Assembly: GCA_011364985.1 (NCBI GenBank)
Contig: RDOC01000003.1
Span: 158,061-222,060, forward strand
Source of the DNA: Candidatus Thorarchaeota archaeon
Lineage (GTDB): Archaea > Asgardarchaeota > Thorarchaeia > Thorarchaeales > Thorarchaeaceae
DNA length: 64,000 nt
Direction of reading: 5' to 3'
Position numbers and translations under genes: made by a program. Below are positions 34,113 through 43,055 of the stretch, in pieces. A model generated the notes under the pieces. That model worked only from the letters and a program-made list of their open reading frames with translations. It was not told the DNA's origin and made no database searches. Every line of letters starts with the position of its first letter. Positions within the stretch are counted from its first letter, which is position 1.

Positions 34113-34448
34113 TTAGGTGCGTGATTTCCAGCAAGAGAGATCTTTTTGGGACACAACCCATTGTGGCTCTTGGAAAACACATCGTATGTATCGAATTTTA
34201 TTTACCTTTCTTTCATGTGAGCAGAAGTAGCAATTCTCACAGCTTCGCTCCAGCGGTGATTCTTCTTTATCTGCTAGAGCTCTTTCAGGTTTAGTGGGTT
34301 CTTTCCTCCATTTTTCTAGTTTCTTTCTTACTGACTTCTTAGTGAGCCAAACCATGTCCTCATAATCGATGTCTTCTTGACTGCCAGATTCCTTTTCCTC
34401 GTCAGAAGAGAAAAGCCCAACCATACCAACATAATGGGAGAACGACAA
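34113..34448 (-). CDS. Small cysteine-containing protein, 111 aa
   Basis: Not recognised. The middle is charged and helical (LTKKSVRKKLEKWRKEPTKPERALADKEE), then a C-terminal CENCYFCSHERKVNKIRYIRC...SCWKS gives a likely zinc-binding site. Codon-level composition is coding-like, unlike the antisense frame. It may be a small nucleic-acid-binding protein. The neighbours give no hint. Confidence 0.5.
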   Translation of the reverse strand: MSFSHYVGMVGLFSSDEEKESGSQEDIDYEDMVWLTKKSVRKKLEKWRKEPTKPERALADKEESPLERSCENCYFCSHERKVNKIRYIRCVFQEPQWVVSQKDLSCWKSRT

Positions 34449-34516
34449 GATAAATCCATCTTAGCCAGAAGACACACTCTCTCAAATCTTCCAAGATGAA
34501 GACAGAGTGCCTTCGT

Positions 34517-34852
34517 CTAATTTTCGATGGACGTGACTGTCCAACTCTCAATCATCATGACTGCAGTTCTCTCCAGAGCCTTTATTCTGTGATTAGCCGC
34601 TCTCAGAACTATAATTCCCTGTCCAGACCTCAAGTTGACTGTCTTGTTCTGTATATCAACGTGTAATAGACCATTGATGACATAGAAGAAGTCGCCCTCG
34701 GCATCATGTTTATGCCAATGAAACTCACCATGAATGACACCTGATCGAACCACGCAATCATGAACCTCGCAGAACGGGATGTTCTGATGTCTCTTCTTGC
34801 AGCCCTGAATGAGCTCTGGTATGTCTATGATATCTAAAGCATTAAACTTCAT
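34517..34852 (-). CDS. Single-domain cupin protein
   Basis: The 111-aa protein is a small cupin: motif 1 reads HGEFHWHKHDAEGDFFYVINGLLHV with HxHxH metal ligands and a glutamate, and motif 2 reads LRSGQGIIVLRAANHRIKA. The metal-binding residues are intact, so it may bind Fe, Mn or Zn and act as a small isomerase, dioxygenase or binding protein. It is cytoplasmic, a single gene, and the substrate is unknown. Confidence 0.75.
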   Translation of the reverse strand: MKFNALDIIDIPELIQGCKKRHQNIPFCEVHDCVVRSGVIHGEFHWHKHDAEGDFFYVINGLLHVDIQNKTVNLRSGQGIIVLRAANHRIKALERTAVMMIESWTVTSIEN

Positions 34853-34976
34853 CTATATTGATTGAACAATGAGAGCGGGAATTCATGCCAGTAGCTCCTT
34901 GAATTGTATAGAAGTGATGCCGCATTTCAAAGGTTCCTATTTTGATACTTGTTCTCTTTAATTGTAGACCCCCCCC

Positions 34977-35009
34977 AAAAAAAAAGAGCAAGCGCCAAGC
35001 CCTTGCTCT
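34977..35009 (-). terminator. Hairpin plus U9 terminator after osmC
   Basis: On the minus strand, 9 bases past the osmC stop, an 8-bp perfect stem AGAGCAAG/CTTGCTCT with a 9-nt loop leads directly into nine T (34985-34977), then eight G. This is a textbook intrinsic-like terminator; archaeal termination depends mainly on the U-run. Confidence 0.65.
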
Positions 35010-35017
35010 CTAGACTT

Positions 35018-35473
35018 CTAACGATAAGAAACAACAAGCTCTGTCACAAGTTTCACACAAGAGCCAATCAGGCAGTTCCCTATTGGACAGTTCTTGTGTG
35101 CCACGTCAAACAATCGCTGTATCTTCTTCTCATCCACATCTTTTGGGACCGTTGCCCTGGTGTGAATCTCAATTGTTGTAAATCTGCTCTCCCCAGATTT
35201 GTCATCAGTTTCATAGTGTCCAACGATTTCAGAGTGAAGGTCCAATAGATCAACACGGGCCTTCTGGAGGGCAATTTCAAAGACCAGATTGACACAGGCT
35301 CCTATAGAAGCAAGGAATAGTTGATGCGGACTCGTAGTCCCGGGGCATTCCTTGGTCATGGGAGGCGGGCAGACTGCAGTACTCTGATAACCACCCAGAG
35401 TGATAGTGTGAATTTGAGGCACTTCTGTCTTCGTCAAGTGAGCAGTAAAGGTTGAGTTTCCCATTGTTTTCAT
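35018..35473 (-). CDS. OsmC family protein
   Basis: The 151-aa protein matches the OsmC/Ohr family: GTTSPHQLFLASIGACVNLVFEIALQKARV with the first catalytic cysteine and NCPIGNCLIGSCVKLVTEL near the C-terminus with the second cysteine region. Members reduce organic hydroperoxides with thiols in the cytoplasm. The spacing and VDLLDLHSEIVGHYE strand fit the YhfA/OsmC subgroup rather than Ohr. A strong hairpin/U-run terminator follows. The gene is a monocistron. Confidence 0.8.
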   Translation of the reverse strand: MKTMGNSTFTAHLTKTEVPQIHTITLGGYQSTAVCPPPMTKECPGTTSPHQLFLASIGACVNLVFEIALQKARVDLLDLHSEIVGHYETDDKSGESRFTTIEIHTRATVPKDVDEKKIQRLFDVAHKNCPIGNCLIGSCVKLVTELVVSYR

Positions 35474-36085
35474 CTCGTAAATTCATTCGGGGGCTTGGAT
35501 GAGCTTAGGACTTGATACCAAGACCAAATGGCCGTGAATTCGCCATGAAATAAATGTACGGAAACGGACATGAACGCGAATGGAATTTGACACCCAATAG
35601 AGACGAGTTTAATCAAACGCGATGATGCTCGATTTCGTGATAGCATTCATTCCTCATGTATCTTCTCTCCCGTTGTCCTATAAACGACCTTGATGCAAAT
35701 GGTAGGCAAAAGTCAATTCAACACTGCTCCCATTCTTCCTAGGAAACGGGAAACAGCGTCTTGATCGCATTACAAGTATCCACGGACATAGAATATAGAA
35801 AGAACTCGGGCATATCTTCCCTCTGCCGTCCGAGTACGTGTGACCTACTCTCTGGATCATAGAGCACTCTCTATTCTCAAGAATATCAACCACCTCGATT
35901 GCTGTTTTGAATCCGGGCATTGACACCATTTGCATACTAAATACCAAATAACAAGGAGCCAATCGAACAGCACAATCCAAAAAAAAGTGAGATGAGGAGT
36001 ATTATAAAAGGGATATGTTGATAATAAGCTGATTGGGCGACATTACTGACAAAGAATGGGGTTTGAAAGAACAAAGGGGGGTCCA
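35474..36085. other. 600-base region without a convincing gene
   Basis: Several short frames exist, notably a 100-codon one on the minus strand (35678-35980), but none shows a recognisable protein or ribosome site, so it may be decayed sequence. Near its right end, TATTATAAAA (about 35999-36008) is a good TATA box for the 200-aa gene that starts at 36086. Confidence 0.4.
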
Positions 36086-36685
36086 ATGAGTGTTTGGTGT
36101 CCCCTAGTACCACCAGAGGATCTCTTGGGTATGGGTCTGTACAAGAGAAATCTGTCAGATGTGAGTGGTGCCTATTACGATTGGTGTGCATCCATGAGGA
36201 GTAAAACACTAGGAAGCGTTACCATGGGGGGACTGTTGGACCGCATCAGGATGTTAATGATTAGTGTAGGCATTGCCTGCGGCCAGAATCGGGAACTTGC
36301 TGAATCCGTTCAGTCGATTGTAGCCTCTAATCTTAGAAAAGGAGCGGCAAGACTGGTTTCAAACCTGCCTGCGGAAACTCCGGAAGAGCAGACGGTAAAA
36401 AAGACCCTTGCCATGTTCTTTGCACGGATGAAATTCACACGTGATATCGACCCGAAAGAGGAAATCGGGAGGGCGATTCCGAAGTCTGTTTCAACAAAAC
36501 CTGAATCGGATAGTATAGCAACATCAGCATTTGGAGACATTCTACCCCGGGGCATGTCAAGAGATCTGGACATTGATGATAAAGTTCAGGTTACAAAACA
36601 GGCAATGTATCATGGGACAGAGATAGTGAGAGTTCTGTATACACGACTCCTGAGTCCTGACCCCTACGGAAACAACAATAGCTGA
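36086..36685 (+). CDS. Hypothetical protein, about 199 aa
   Basis: Not recognised. I place the start at ATG 36086 because GGGGGG lies 5 bases upstream; an in-frame ATG at 36056 is less likely. The product is helical and soluble, with an N-terminal SVWCPLVPPEDLLGMGLYKRNL and a Cys in YDWCASMRSK. It converges on the YfcE-like gene, and a CCTGC-TTA-GCAGG hairpin (36690-36702) spans the minus-strand stop. Function unknown. Confidence 0.6.
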   Translation: MSVWCPLVPPEDLLGMGLYKRNLSDVSGAYYDWCASMRSKTLGSVTMGGLLDRIRMLMISVGIACGQNRELAESVQSIVASNLRKGAARLVSNLPAETPEEQTVKKTLAMFFARMKFTRDIDPKEEIGRAIPKSVSTKPESDSIATSAFGDILPRGMSRDLDIDDKVQVTKQAMYHGTEIVRVLYTRLLSPDPYGNNNS

Positions 36686-36694
36686 AATCCCTGC

Positions 36695-37282
36695 TTAGCA
36701 GGAAATCATACCGTTTGAATCTGTCAAGCTATATGTCATCCTTGACACCTTTTCAAGATGCCAATCAGTAAGATGGAGCACAACCTCTACTTGGCGTTTT
36801 GTGATCTCCAACTCGATGAAGCTGGCGTCAGTTCGCCCGCTCCAGCCTCCTGTAGCTCCTGAGAGTGTCCCAGGATTCAGAAGAAGTCGACCCTTGTAAA
36901 GCATTACTTCTGATTTATGAGTATGGCCGTGTACAGCAATATTGGCACGAACACCCATAGTAATCTCCCATAGCTGCTCAAGATTTCCTCTTGGTCGCAG
37001 TTGTGTCCCATGGATTAGGAGAATTCTGAAGTCATCAATCGCAACAATCTCGTGAAAACTGTATTCACTCCCATGGTCCATGTTACCCGTGACAATATGA
37101 CATCTTGGCAGAGGAGGAAGAGCGGCACGCATATCTTGCTCACGAACAAGGTCACCTGTTATTAGTGCCAAATCATAGTTCGTGTTCTCAATATGATTGT
37201 AGAACTCCACTGGAATTGTATCCCTGCGTGTGGGAATATGTGTGTCGCCAAATACTAGCACATGTTTCATATTTGGTTTCAC
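36695..37282 (-). CDS. YfcE/MJ0936-type phosphodiesterase
   Basis: The 195-aa metallophosphoesterase has all signature blocks: FGDTHIP, LITGDLVRE, VTGNMDHG, LIHGT and VHGHTHKSE, the metal ligands of the YfcE family of Mn- or Ni-dependent phosphodiesterases. In-frame ATGs at 37282 and 37270 are possible; the second (MKHVLVFGDTH) starts exactly at the fold. Lies 14 bases after the MutS-like gene, so probably co-transcribed. Natural substrate unknown. Confidence 0.82.
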   Translation of the reverse strand: MKPNMKHVLVFGDTHIPTRRDTIPVEFYNHIENTNYDLALITGDLVREQDMRAALPPLPRCHIVTGNMDHGSEYSFHEIVAIDDFRILLIHGTQLRPRGNLEQLWEITMGVRANIAVHGHTHKSEVMLYKGRLLLNPGTLSGATGGWSGRTDASFIELEITKRQVEVVLHLTDWHLEKVSRMTYSLTDSNGMISC

Positions 37283-37296
37283 ATTCCTTCAATGCA

Positions 37297-39681
37297 TTAC
37301 ATTTCCTTTCGTTGACGAAGAAGATTTTCCAGAATCTTCTCATAGACCTCCTTCTTCTTGCCCTTTGAAAGCTTCGTTAGCCTCTCTACAATAAGCTCAG
37401 GAGTACTTCTTGCAATGGTACCGAAACGTGGAGTTCGGTCAACCATGAGCTCCAAATTCTCATCGAGTCCTCGTGCTTCGATTCCATCAATTCTTATCGG
37501 AACGTCAGTCGCTGCCGCGATCTCTTTGGCGAGATGGCTGCAAATGACAGCACAACTATGTGGGTCGCGCTGGAGTATTTCAATCAGACCAGCAATAACG
37601 TTGGCAGCACTCCCCGGCTCAGTAATTGCCTCGACCTCATCAAATAGCGCAAGCTTGGACTTCTCCGACACGACAATGTCAGCGAACTGCTTGAGGGTGG
37701 TTTCAAAAGCCCCTGCGCTAACCATTCCTCTGCTCTTGTAGAAGAAATAGATCTCCTCAAAGGGAGGAAGGTATGCATTCTCCGCTGGAACTGGAAATCC
37801 CGTCTGTGCCATGGTAGCAATTTGCGCAAGCGTCTGAATTGTAGTGGTCTTTCCACCACTGTTGGCACCTGAGAGAATGGCACAATTCTCTCCATTCGTG
37901 CCATCTGGCTTGAATAGGCTATTCCCAATGACGTAGTCGATTGGCTGTACCTTCCTGTGTCGACCTCTCAACATGCTCTCCTTGAGAAACAGGTTTGTCG
38001 CCTGTTCAACTCCAATTCCCGAGTATTCTAAGCCGATGTTTGGGATATGGAGATCATAGTCGGCTCCAAAGAGACCTACTGCTAAGAAGAGGTCAAACTC
38101 AAGGAGAGTTTGTACAGCTTCGGTGACAACATCTGTGAGCTTGTCCAATTGCCCAGATACCTTCTTGATTAATCGGAACTGGCGGTCAGAAAAGAAGCGT
38201 CGGAGGCGGCCCTCTAGGTCGTTTATCTGTGCCGGTATCAGCTTCACAGGAAGGGCAATTTCCTCACTTATGATTCCAGTGACCCAGTCTGCCTCTCTTG
38301 GAGTAAGACCAAGTATATCTACAAGCTTGTCCTCAGCTTCTTGAATCGTGGTTGTGAAAGTTTCGATAATCTCTGCAGGCAACATGTTTCTGAGAGCACT
38401 GCTGTCAGCGCCATCCATATCAGCTGACTGGAGAATAGTGATTATCTGTTGGCCGCCGAGGGTGATCTGGCTCTTTGCGATTCGCGCCTTTATCTCTTCA
38501 TTCAACCAAGACTCGGTCTCTGCGACTGCTGTTGGGAAGTTCTTGACGGCTCTTCTGTACCTGTCCAGCTCCTTATCTATGCTCTGCGCTACATCCCCTT
38601 CTTCGTTGATATTCTTCAAGGCCTTTCCGACCTGCAAGAGACTATCCAAATCAAGCGAGTCTATGAACGCTTGCACTGACTCGTTCTTGGGAAGATTGCT
38701 GAAGAGCTCAGCCAATCTAGAAGAAGCGTCGATAACACGGTAGTTGCGGGAGTAGAAACCTATGGTCATCTCGGGAAGGACTTCGTCGATAGTCCAGTCT
38801 TTGCCGAGGATCTCGACATTATCGAGCATGTTAACGGAGTCATCATACATCCCTATGGGAGAGATGTAAAGGACTAAGTCGTAACCCTTTGCATAGTCAA
38901 TGGCATTTTCACCTTCCGAGAGAATGTATACTGGACACCATTTGTCGATGCCCTCCTTCACAAGTCTGTCAAAGACCTTGTCATCATTAGTAATTATGAC
39001 CCTTCCCTCAAGGCGTCGTGGTTTGACTCTTCTATACAGACCACGGACGTTGGTGAGTTGCTGCTTCAGACTGGCCCTTTGGTCTTCGGATAGCCGCTTC
39101 GCCACATCAATAGCATCAGCAAAATACCTCTGCCGTTCATGAATCACATTGATCTTCTCGGGGGGAAGAGGAAAATACAGAAGCAGTTTATCCCGCGCGT
39201 AGCTGGTATTTGCATAACCACGGATAATCCCCAAAATCGAGTCGAATATCTTCCTCAAATCAGCGCTGCGAAGAATCGTATTAGCACTAGCCCCGAACTG
39301 CTGCTCGAAAGCAGCCTTCACGATATTGACAGCTTGCTTTGCTCCGATTTCAGGTACTGCAGCCACAAGGTCAACGCGGAAGTCCAATATGACCTTTAGT
39401 GCAACAGCTTCGGTTCCAAAATGGTCTATGAGGACCTTTCGTACCTTCTCTCCGACTCCGGGAATATCAGATAGACTTGCTAGACTCAATCTCAAAGCCT
39501 CTTGGTCGTGGCTGTTGTCTGCTGGCAAGCACTCCTTAAAGACCTGACTCTCTTGCAAAGTGTACATCCTCTGAAAAGACATTTTGAGCCGCATTCGTTT
39601 CCAAATGGGCTCTAGCTTCTCAATCTCGTGCTTGCAGTCATTGAAAAACACGTACAAACTATCGAATTTGGCCGCTGTCAA
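37297..39681 (-). CDS. MutS-family ATPase with N-terminal helix-hairpin-helix
   Basis: The 794-aa protein has HhH motifs near residues 70-130 (LSDIPGVGEKVRKVLIDHFG; VPEIGAKQAVNIVKAAF), a long coiled middle and a C-terminal MutS ATPase domain. Walker A is LSGANSGGKTTTIQTLAQ (about 602-612) and Walker B LALFDEVEA, then SHLAKEIA. No MutS mismatch-recognition domain I or Smr nuclease domain is visible, so it is closer to the archaeal MutS2-like/MutS5 group than to repair MutS. It may process branched DNA or act on ribosomes like MutS2/RqcU. Its start overlaps the stop of the dehydrogenase gene by 4 bases. Confidence 0.82.
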   Translation of the reverse strand: MTAAKFDSLYVFFNDCKHEIEKLEPIWKRMRLKMSFQRMYTLQESQVFKECLPADNSHDQEALRLSLASLSDIPGVGEKVRKVLIDHFGTEAVALKVILDFRVDLVAAVPEIGAKQAVNIVKAAFEQQFGASANTILRSADLRKIFDSILGIIRGYANTSYARDKLLLYFPLPPEKINVIHERQRYFADAIDVAKRLSEDQRASLKQQLTNVRGLYRRVKPRRLEGRVIITNDDKVFDRLVKEGIDKWCPVYILSEGENAIDYAKGYDLVLYISPIGMYDDSVNMLDNVEILGKDWTIDEVLPEMTIGFYSRNYRVIDASSRLAELFSNLPKNESVQAFIDSLDLDSLLQVGKALKNINEEGDVAQSIDKELDRYRRAVKNFPTAVAETESWLNEEIKARIAKSQITLGGQQIITILQSADMDGADSSALRNMLPAEIIETFTTTIQEAEDKLVDILGLTPREADWVTGIISEEIALPVKLIPAQINDLEGRLRRFFSDRQFRLIKKVSGQLDKLTDVVTEAVQTLLEFDLFLAVGLFGADYDLHIPNIGLEYSGIGVEQATNLFLKESMLRGRHRKVQPIDYVIGNSLFKPDGTNGENCAILSGANSGGKTTTIQTLAQIATMAQTGFPVPAENAYLPPFEEIYFFYKSRGMVSAGAFETTLKQFADIVVSEKSKLALFDEVEAITEPGSAANVIAGLIEILQRDPHSCAVICSHLAKEIAAATDVPIRIDGIEARGLDENLELMVDRTPRFGTIARSTPELIVERLTKLSKGKKKEVYEKILENLLRQRKEM

Positions 39682-40670
39682 TAGCCAAGTTCCATGTCTA
39701 CAATGCTCTTCGGTTCTTCTCCTTGCAGGAATCTAAGAATATTCTCTCCTGCGAATTGAAGATGTGCCTTGGCAACAGCCTCAGAATATGCAGCCCTGTG
39801 AGGTGACATAATTACATTATCCAACTCATTGAATGGATAGTTGGATGCTTGAAATTCCTTCACATCCACTCCCCACTGAGGGTATCTCCACCACACATCC
39901 AGGGCTGCAGCGAAGATCCGTTCTTCTCGCAGCGCATTGTAGAGGGCCAATTCATCGATTACCTCGCCTCTGGAAATATTGACAAGAATGGAGGTCTTCT
40001 TCATCCACGACAAAAACTGATTGTTCACAATTCCTCTTGACGATGGAGTGAGCGGAAGAGAAAGAATCACGAAGTCAGCTTTCCTGACCAGATGCTCCAT
40101 CTCCGCTACAATAGCCACAGCATCAATGAGACTAGGATTCCTGTTGACACCAGTTCTTGTCGCTCCTGTAATTCGCAGACCGAATCCCTTCAGTCGTTCT
40201 GCTATTGCCATGCCAATGTTGCCTAAGCCCAGAATTAGACAGGTCTTTTCTCTAATCTCAACATTGGGTCGAGGGCCACCAAATCCGTAGGTCCAATCCC
40301 CTTTTCGCAGCTCACGGTCATTGACTATGGTATTCTTTGCTGCGGCCAATAGAAGCATGATAGCATATTCAGCTACTTCTTCGGCATTCATAGGATTATT
40401 ACAGACAACAAGGTCGCCGCGTTCAAGGACCGCATCACAGTCGATTTTGTCAACTCCAGCACTAAGGGCTTGAATCATCTTGAGATTCTTCGCTTTTCTG
40501 ATGAATTCTGCAGGAACACGTCCGGATGCAACTACTAATGCATCGCCCGCCTTTTCAAGCATTGATTCGGCAGTGCGTTGGGAACTTACAACAACAGCTA
40601 GGTTACCAAGTATATTCTGAACGGCTGCCACCGTATCTGCATCATAGGGAATGAGAACCTTTGGCTTCAT
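39678..40670 (-). CDS. D-2-hydroxyacid dehydrogenase family protein
   Basis: The 330-aa enzyme carries the NAD-binding motif LILGLGNIGMAIAERLKGFG, the arginine-region SRGEVIDELALYNAL and MSPHRAAYS with the catalytic histidine. It belongs to the D-isomer-specific 2-hydroxyacid dehydrogenases (phosphoglycerate, glyoxylate or lactate dehydrogenase type). The active-site Ser-Arg-Gly is intact. The substrate is not clear. It overlaps the MutS-like gene by 4 bases and is the first gene of that minus-strand unit. Confidence 0.82.
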   Translation of the reverse strand: MKPKVLIPYDADTVAAVQNILGNLAVVVSSQRTAESMLEKAGDALVVASGRVPAEFIRKAKNLKMIQALSAGVDKIDCDAVLERGDLVVCNNPMNAEEVAEYAIMLLLAAAKNTIVNDRELRKGDWTYGFGGPRPNVEIREKTCLILGLGNIGMAIAERLKGFGLRITGATRTGVNRNPSLIDAVAIVAEMEHLVRKADFVILSLPLTPSSRGIVNNQFLSWMKKTSILVNISRGEVIDELALYNALREERIFAAALDVWWRYPQWGVDVKEFQASNYPFNELDNVIMSPHRAAYSEAVAKAHLQFAGENILRFLQGEEPKSIVDMELGY

Positions 40671-40788
40671 AGATTGCTTTCACACTCTTGAATATCGCTT
40701 TTCCACTGATTATCGCCTTAAGACTATCGTCAGAATGGATCATGCAAGGGGAATGTGGGGTCAAGTTTCGATTCCATGTCCATTGCAC

Positions 40789-42273
40789 CTAGTATGAACG
40801 AGCCACGTAAGCAACTTCTTGTGCAGCCCTTCCACAGACAGGACAGACTCCCTCAGGAGACTCCTTAACATCCATCCGAGTTCCTCGCATTTCTCCACCC
40901 GTACGTTCCTTTATCTCTTCGGCACATTCTAGACCGTCCATCTCGGTTGTACAGAATGGGATTCGTGCAATTTTCCCCTTGTTTAGGGCATCTTCCATTT
41001 CCCCGAGAGAAACGCAATCGACAACTAGTCCTTCGAATTTGGATTCGGCAAAGGTCCTTAGAGTCTTGTCGATTTCCTTACCAAGAGCATACACTCTCTT
41101 CTTGAGGTTCTTTAGCTCACAGGGCTCCCGTTTCATGGTATCCCTTCGAAAGAGGACTATCTTTTCCTCCTTGATATCACAGGGACCAGCCTCAATTCTA
41201 ATAGGGACACCTTTCATCTCCCAATAGTTGTATTTCCACCCAGGAGTATTATCGGAGTCGTCAAGGAAGACCCTAATCCCAGCCTTGGCTAGCTTGGACT
41301 CCACCTTCTTGCAATACGAAACGACTTCCTCTGCGTTTTTCCCTCTAACGATAGGAATGACAACTACTTGATAGGGGGCCAACTTGAATGGCAGACGAAG
41401 ACCCTTGTTATCGCCGTGAATAGAAATCACTGCACCAAAGATTCGCGAAACAGCGGGCCCATAACATGTCTGCCATGCGTGTACATACTCATTGTTCTCG
41501 TCAAGAAAGGTGATATCAAATGCCTTTGCGAAATTGTCACCCAAATCGTGCGTGGACGGGAGCTGAATCACCTTACCATCGGGCATTAGTGTATCAGCTG
41601 CATATGTGTTTAAGCCACCAGGAAACTTATCCCATTGGGTTCTTCGAAAGATCATGACAGGAAGTTCGTATTCATCTGACACGACCTCCTTTGTTGTTTC
41701 AAGGTCCTCCATGACCTGTGCCAAAGCCTCTTCATGGGTGGCAAAGACATTGTGGCTTTCAATCCAGAGAAACTCACGTCCGCGAAGGAAGGGACGTGTG
41801 CTCTTTATTTCGGAACGAAATACCGAACATCTTTGATACCTCTTCAGTGGTAAGTCACGCCATGAACGAATCCAGAGAGAGTACATTGGGTAGATTGCGG
41901 TTTCGCTGGTCGGCCTAAGAGCAAGCTTTTCTTCTAGCTCCTCGCTTGAGCCAATGTCCTTTATCCAAAAGACCTGAGGTGTGAAGCCTTCAACGTGATC
42001 AGCCTCTTTTGTCAGATTCTTCTCAGGAATCACAGTGGGAAACAGCATGGGCAGATGCTTCTTCCGTTTAAGAGCATCTTCGAGAAGGCCGAACATTATG
42101 TCCATCGTCATATAGCTCCAGGGCAAAAAGGGTGTGAATCCCTTGACCCCATACCTGATATCGGCCAGTTCTGCTACTTTCACTATTTCACCAAACCAAT
42201 CAGAAAACTCCTTTTCCTTGTTGATATTGAAGATTACCTGTCTTGGTTCCTGTTTCTCTTTCTTATCGCTCAT
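40789..42273 (-). CDS. proS: Prolyl-tRNA synthetase (archaeal/eukaryotic type)
   Basis: The 494-aa class II synthetase starts with KEFSDWFGEIVKVAELADIRYGVKGFTPFLPWSY. It shows motif 2 features (YQRCSVFRSEIKSTRPFLRGREFLWIESHN) and motif 3 (ISIHGDNKGLRLPFKLAPYQVVVIP), then the anticodon-binding domain and a C-terminal zinc-type CPVCGRAAQEVAYVARSY ending in Tyr, as in archaeal ProRS. It charges tRNA-Pro in the cytoplasm. Length is normal and no editing domain is inserted. Upstream gap of 160 bases holds its promoter. Confidence 0.93.
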   Translation of the reverse strand: MSDKKEKQEPRQVIFNINKEKEFSDWFGEIVKVAELADIRYGVKGFTPFLPWSYMTMDIMFGLLEDALKRKKHLPMLFPTVIPEKNLTKEADHVEGFTPQVFWIKDIGSSEELEEKLALRPTSETAIYPMYSLWIRSWRDLPLKRYQRCSVFRSEIKSTRPFLRGREFLWIESHNVFATHEEALAQVMEDLETTKEVVSDEYELPVMIFRRTQWDKFPGGLNTYAADTLMPDGKVIQLPSTHDLGDNFAKAFDITFLDENNEYVHAWQTCYGPAVSRIFGAVISIHGDNKGLRLPFKLAPYQVVVIPIVRGKNAEEVVSYCKKVESKLAKAGIRVFLDDSDNTPGWKYNYWEMKGVPIRIEAGPCDIKEEKIVLFRRDTMKREPCELKNLKKRVYALGKEIDKTLRTFAESKFEGLVVDCVSLGEMEDALNKGKIARIPFCTTEMDGLECAEEIKERTGGEMRGTRMDVKESPEGVCPVCGRAAQEVAYVARSY

Positions 42274-42434
42274 GGGATCGCCTTCTATGGTTATGGTTTG
42301 ATTGTCTTTCGGAGCATTGGCTAGGACGAAGAATTAGCAGTCTATTAGTTCGGAACGCGTTCACCTAGCATTACGTTCACCAACAATGTGGTCTTGATGT
42401 TTCTATTTAAAGCCTATCGTTACAGTGATTGGAT

Positions 42435-42959
42435 CTATCTTTTTGTGGTTGTTTCCCCAACCTCTTGTACTCGTTTGTCCAAATCATGCTTCTTGATCAG
42501 TTCAGCAACCCCCTCAGGAACAAGTGACTCCCACTCAGAGTCATTCCATCGTATTAGGTCACGAATATGCTTTGCGCTGTACGTTTCTCTGTCAAGCAGA
42601 TTGGTTTCGTCAACTACGATACCCGCATCTTTCAACAGTCTTGATACAAGGGGGTTGTGAGAATAGGCTTTGTCAAAGTGGGGGGCAAAGCTCTTCAAAT
42701 GAGCGACCCATAGAGGATGGATATGAATGTCAGAAATCGGAATAACATCAACACGATCGAATGGAATGCCTTCATCCATTAGAGCGCGTCTGAGAAACAT
42801 CACGCGCTCTCCTCCTGTGAATGGATTGTCGGGGGTATGAGAGTACTGCGAGCTTCCGATTACAATAATCAGATCTTCGTCCTTGTCAAGTATCTGTTTT
42901 ATTGTATGAATATGACCCTTGTGAACAGGCTGAAAACGCCCAATGAATATAGATCGCAT
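42435..42959 (-). CDS. nadM: Nicotinamide-nucleotide adenylyltransferase (archaeal)
   Basis: From ATG 42959 the protein is 174 aa, the usual size for archaeal NMN adenylyltransferase; the frame extends 20 codons upstream but the fold starts at MRSIFIGRFQPVHKGH. Motifs: HKGH nucleotide-binding, IGSSQYSHTPDNPFTGGERVMFLR, IPISDIHIHPLWVAH and SAKHIRDLIRW. It joins NMN and ATP to NAD. The window also has NadC, so both ends of the NAD route are encoded here. Confidence 0.9.
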   Translation of the reverse strand: MRSIFIGRFQPVHKGHIHTIKQILDKDEDLIIVIGSSQYSHTPDNPFTGGERVMFLRRALMDEGIPFDRVDVIPISDIHIHPLWVAHLKSFAPHFDKAYSHNPLVSRLLKDAGIVVDETNLLDRETYSAKHIRDLIRWNDSEWESLVPEGVAELIKKHDLDKRVQEVGETTTKR

Positions 42960-43055
42960 CTTGACCGCAGAGCCAAGAGAGATGGACACAAATAAGCATT
43001 CGTAAAGAGAGGAGTTCATAACGGATTACGACTTAGATCAGTAGAGGCGCTTAGT

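Noticed and set aside
33970..34182. 70-codon minus-strand frame with some coding-like helix
   Set aside because: Overlaps the better-supported cysteine protein in another frame and has no ribosome site; a frameshifted tail is possible but unproven.
35678..35980. 100-codon minus-strand frame
   Set aside because: No recognisable protein and no promoter or ribosome site; probably chance or decayed DNA.
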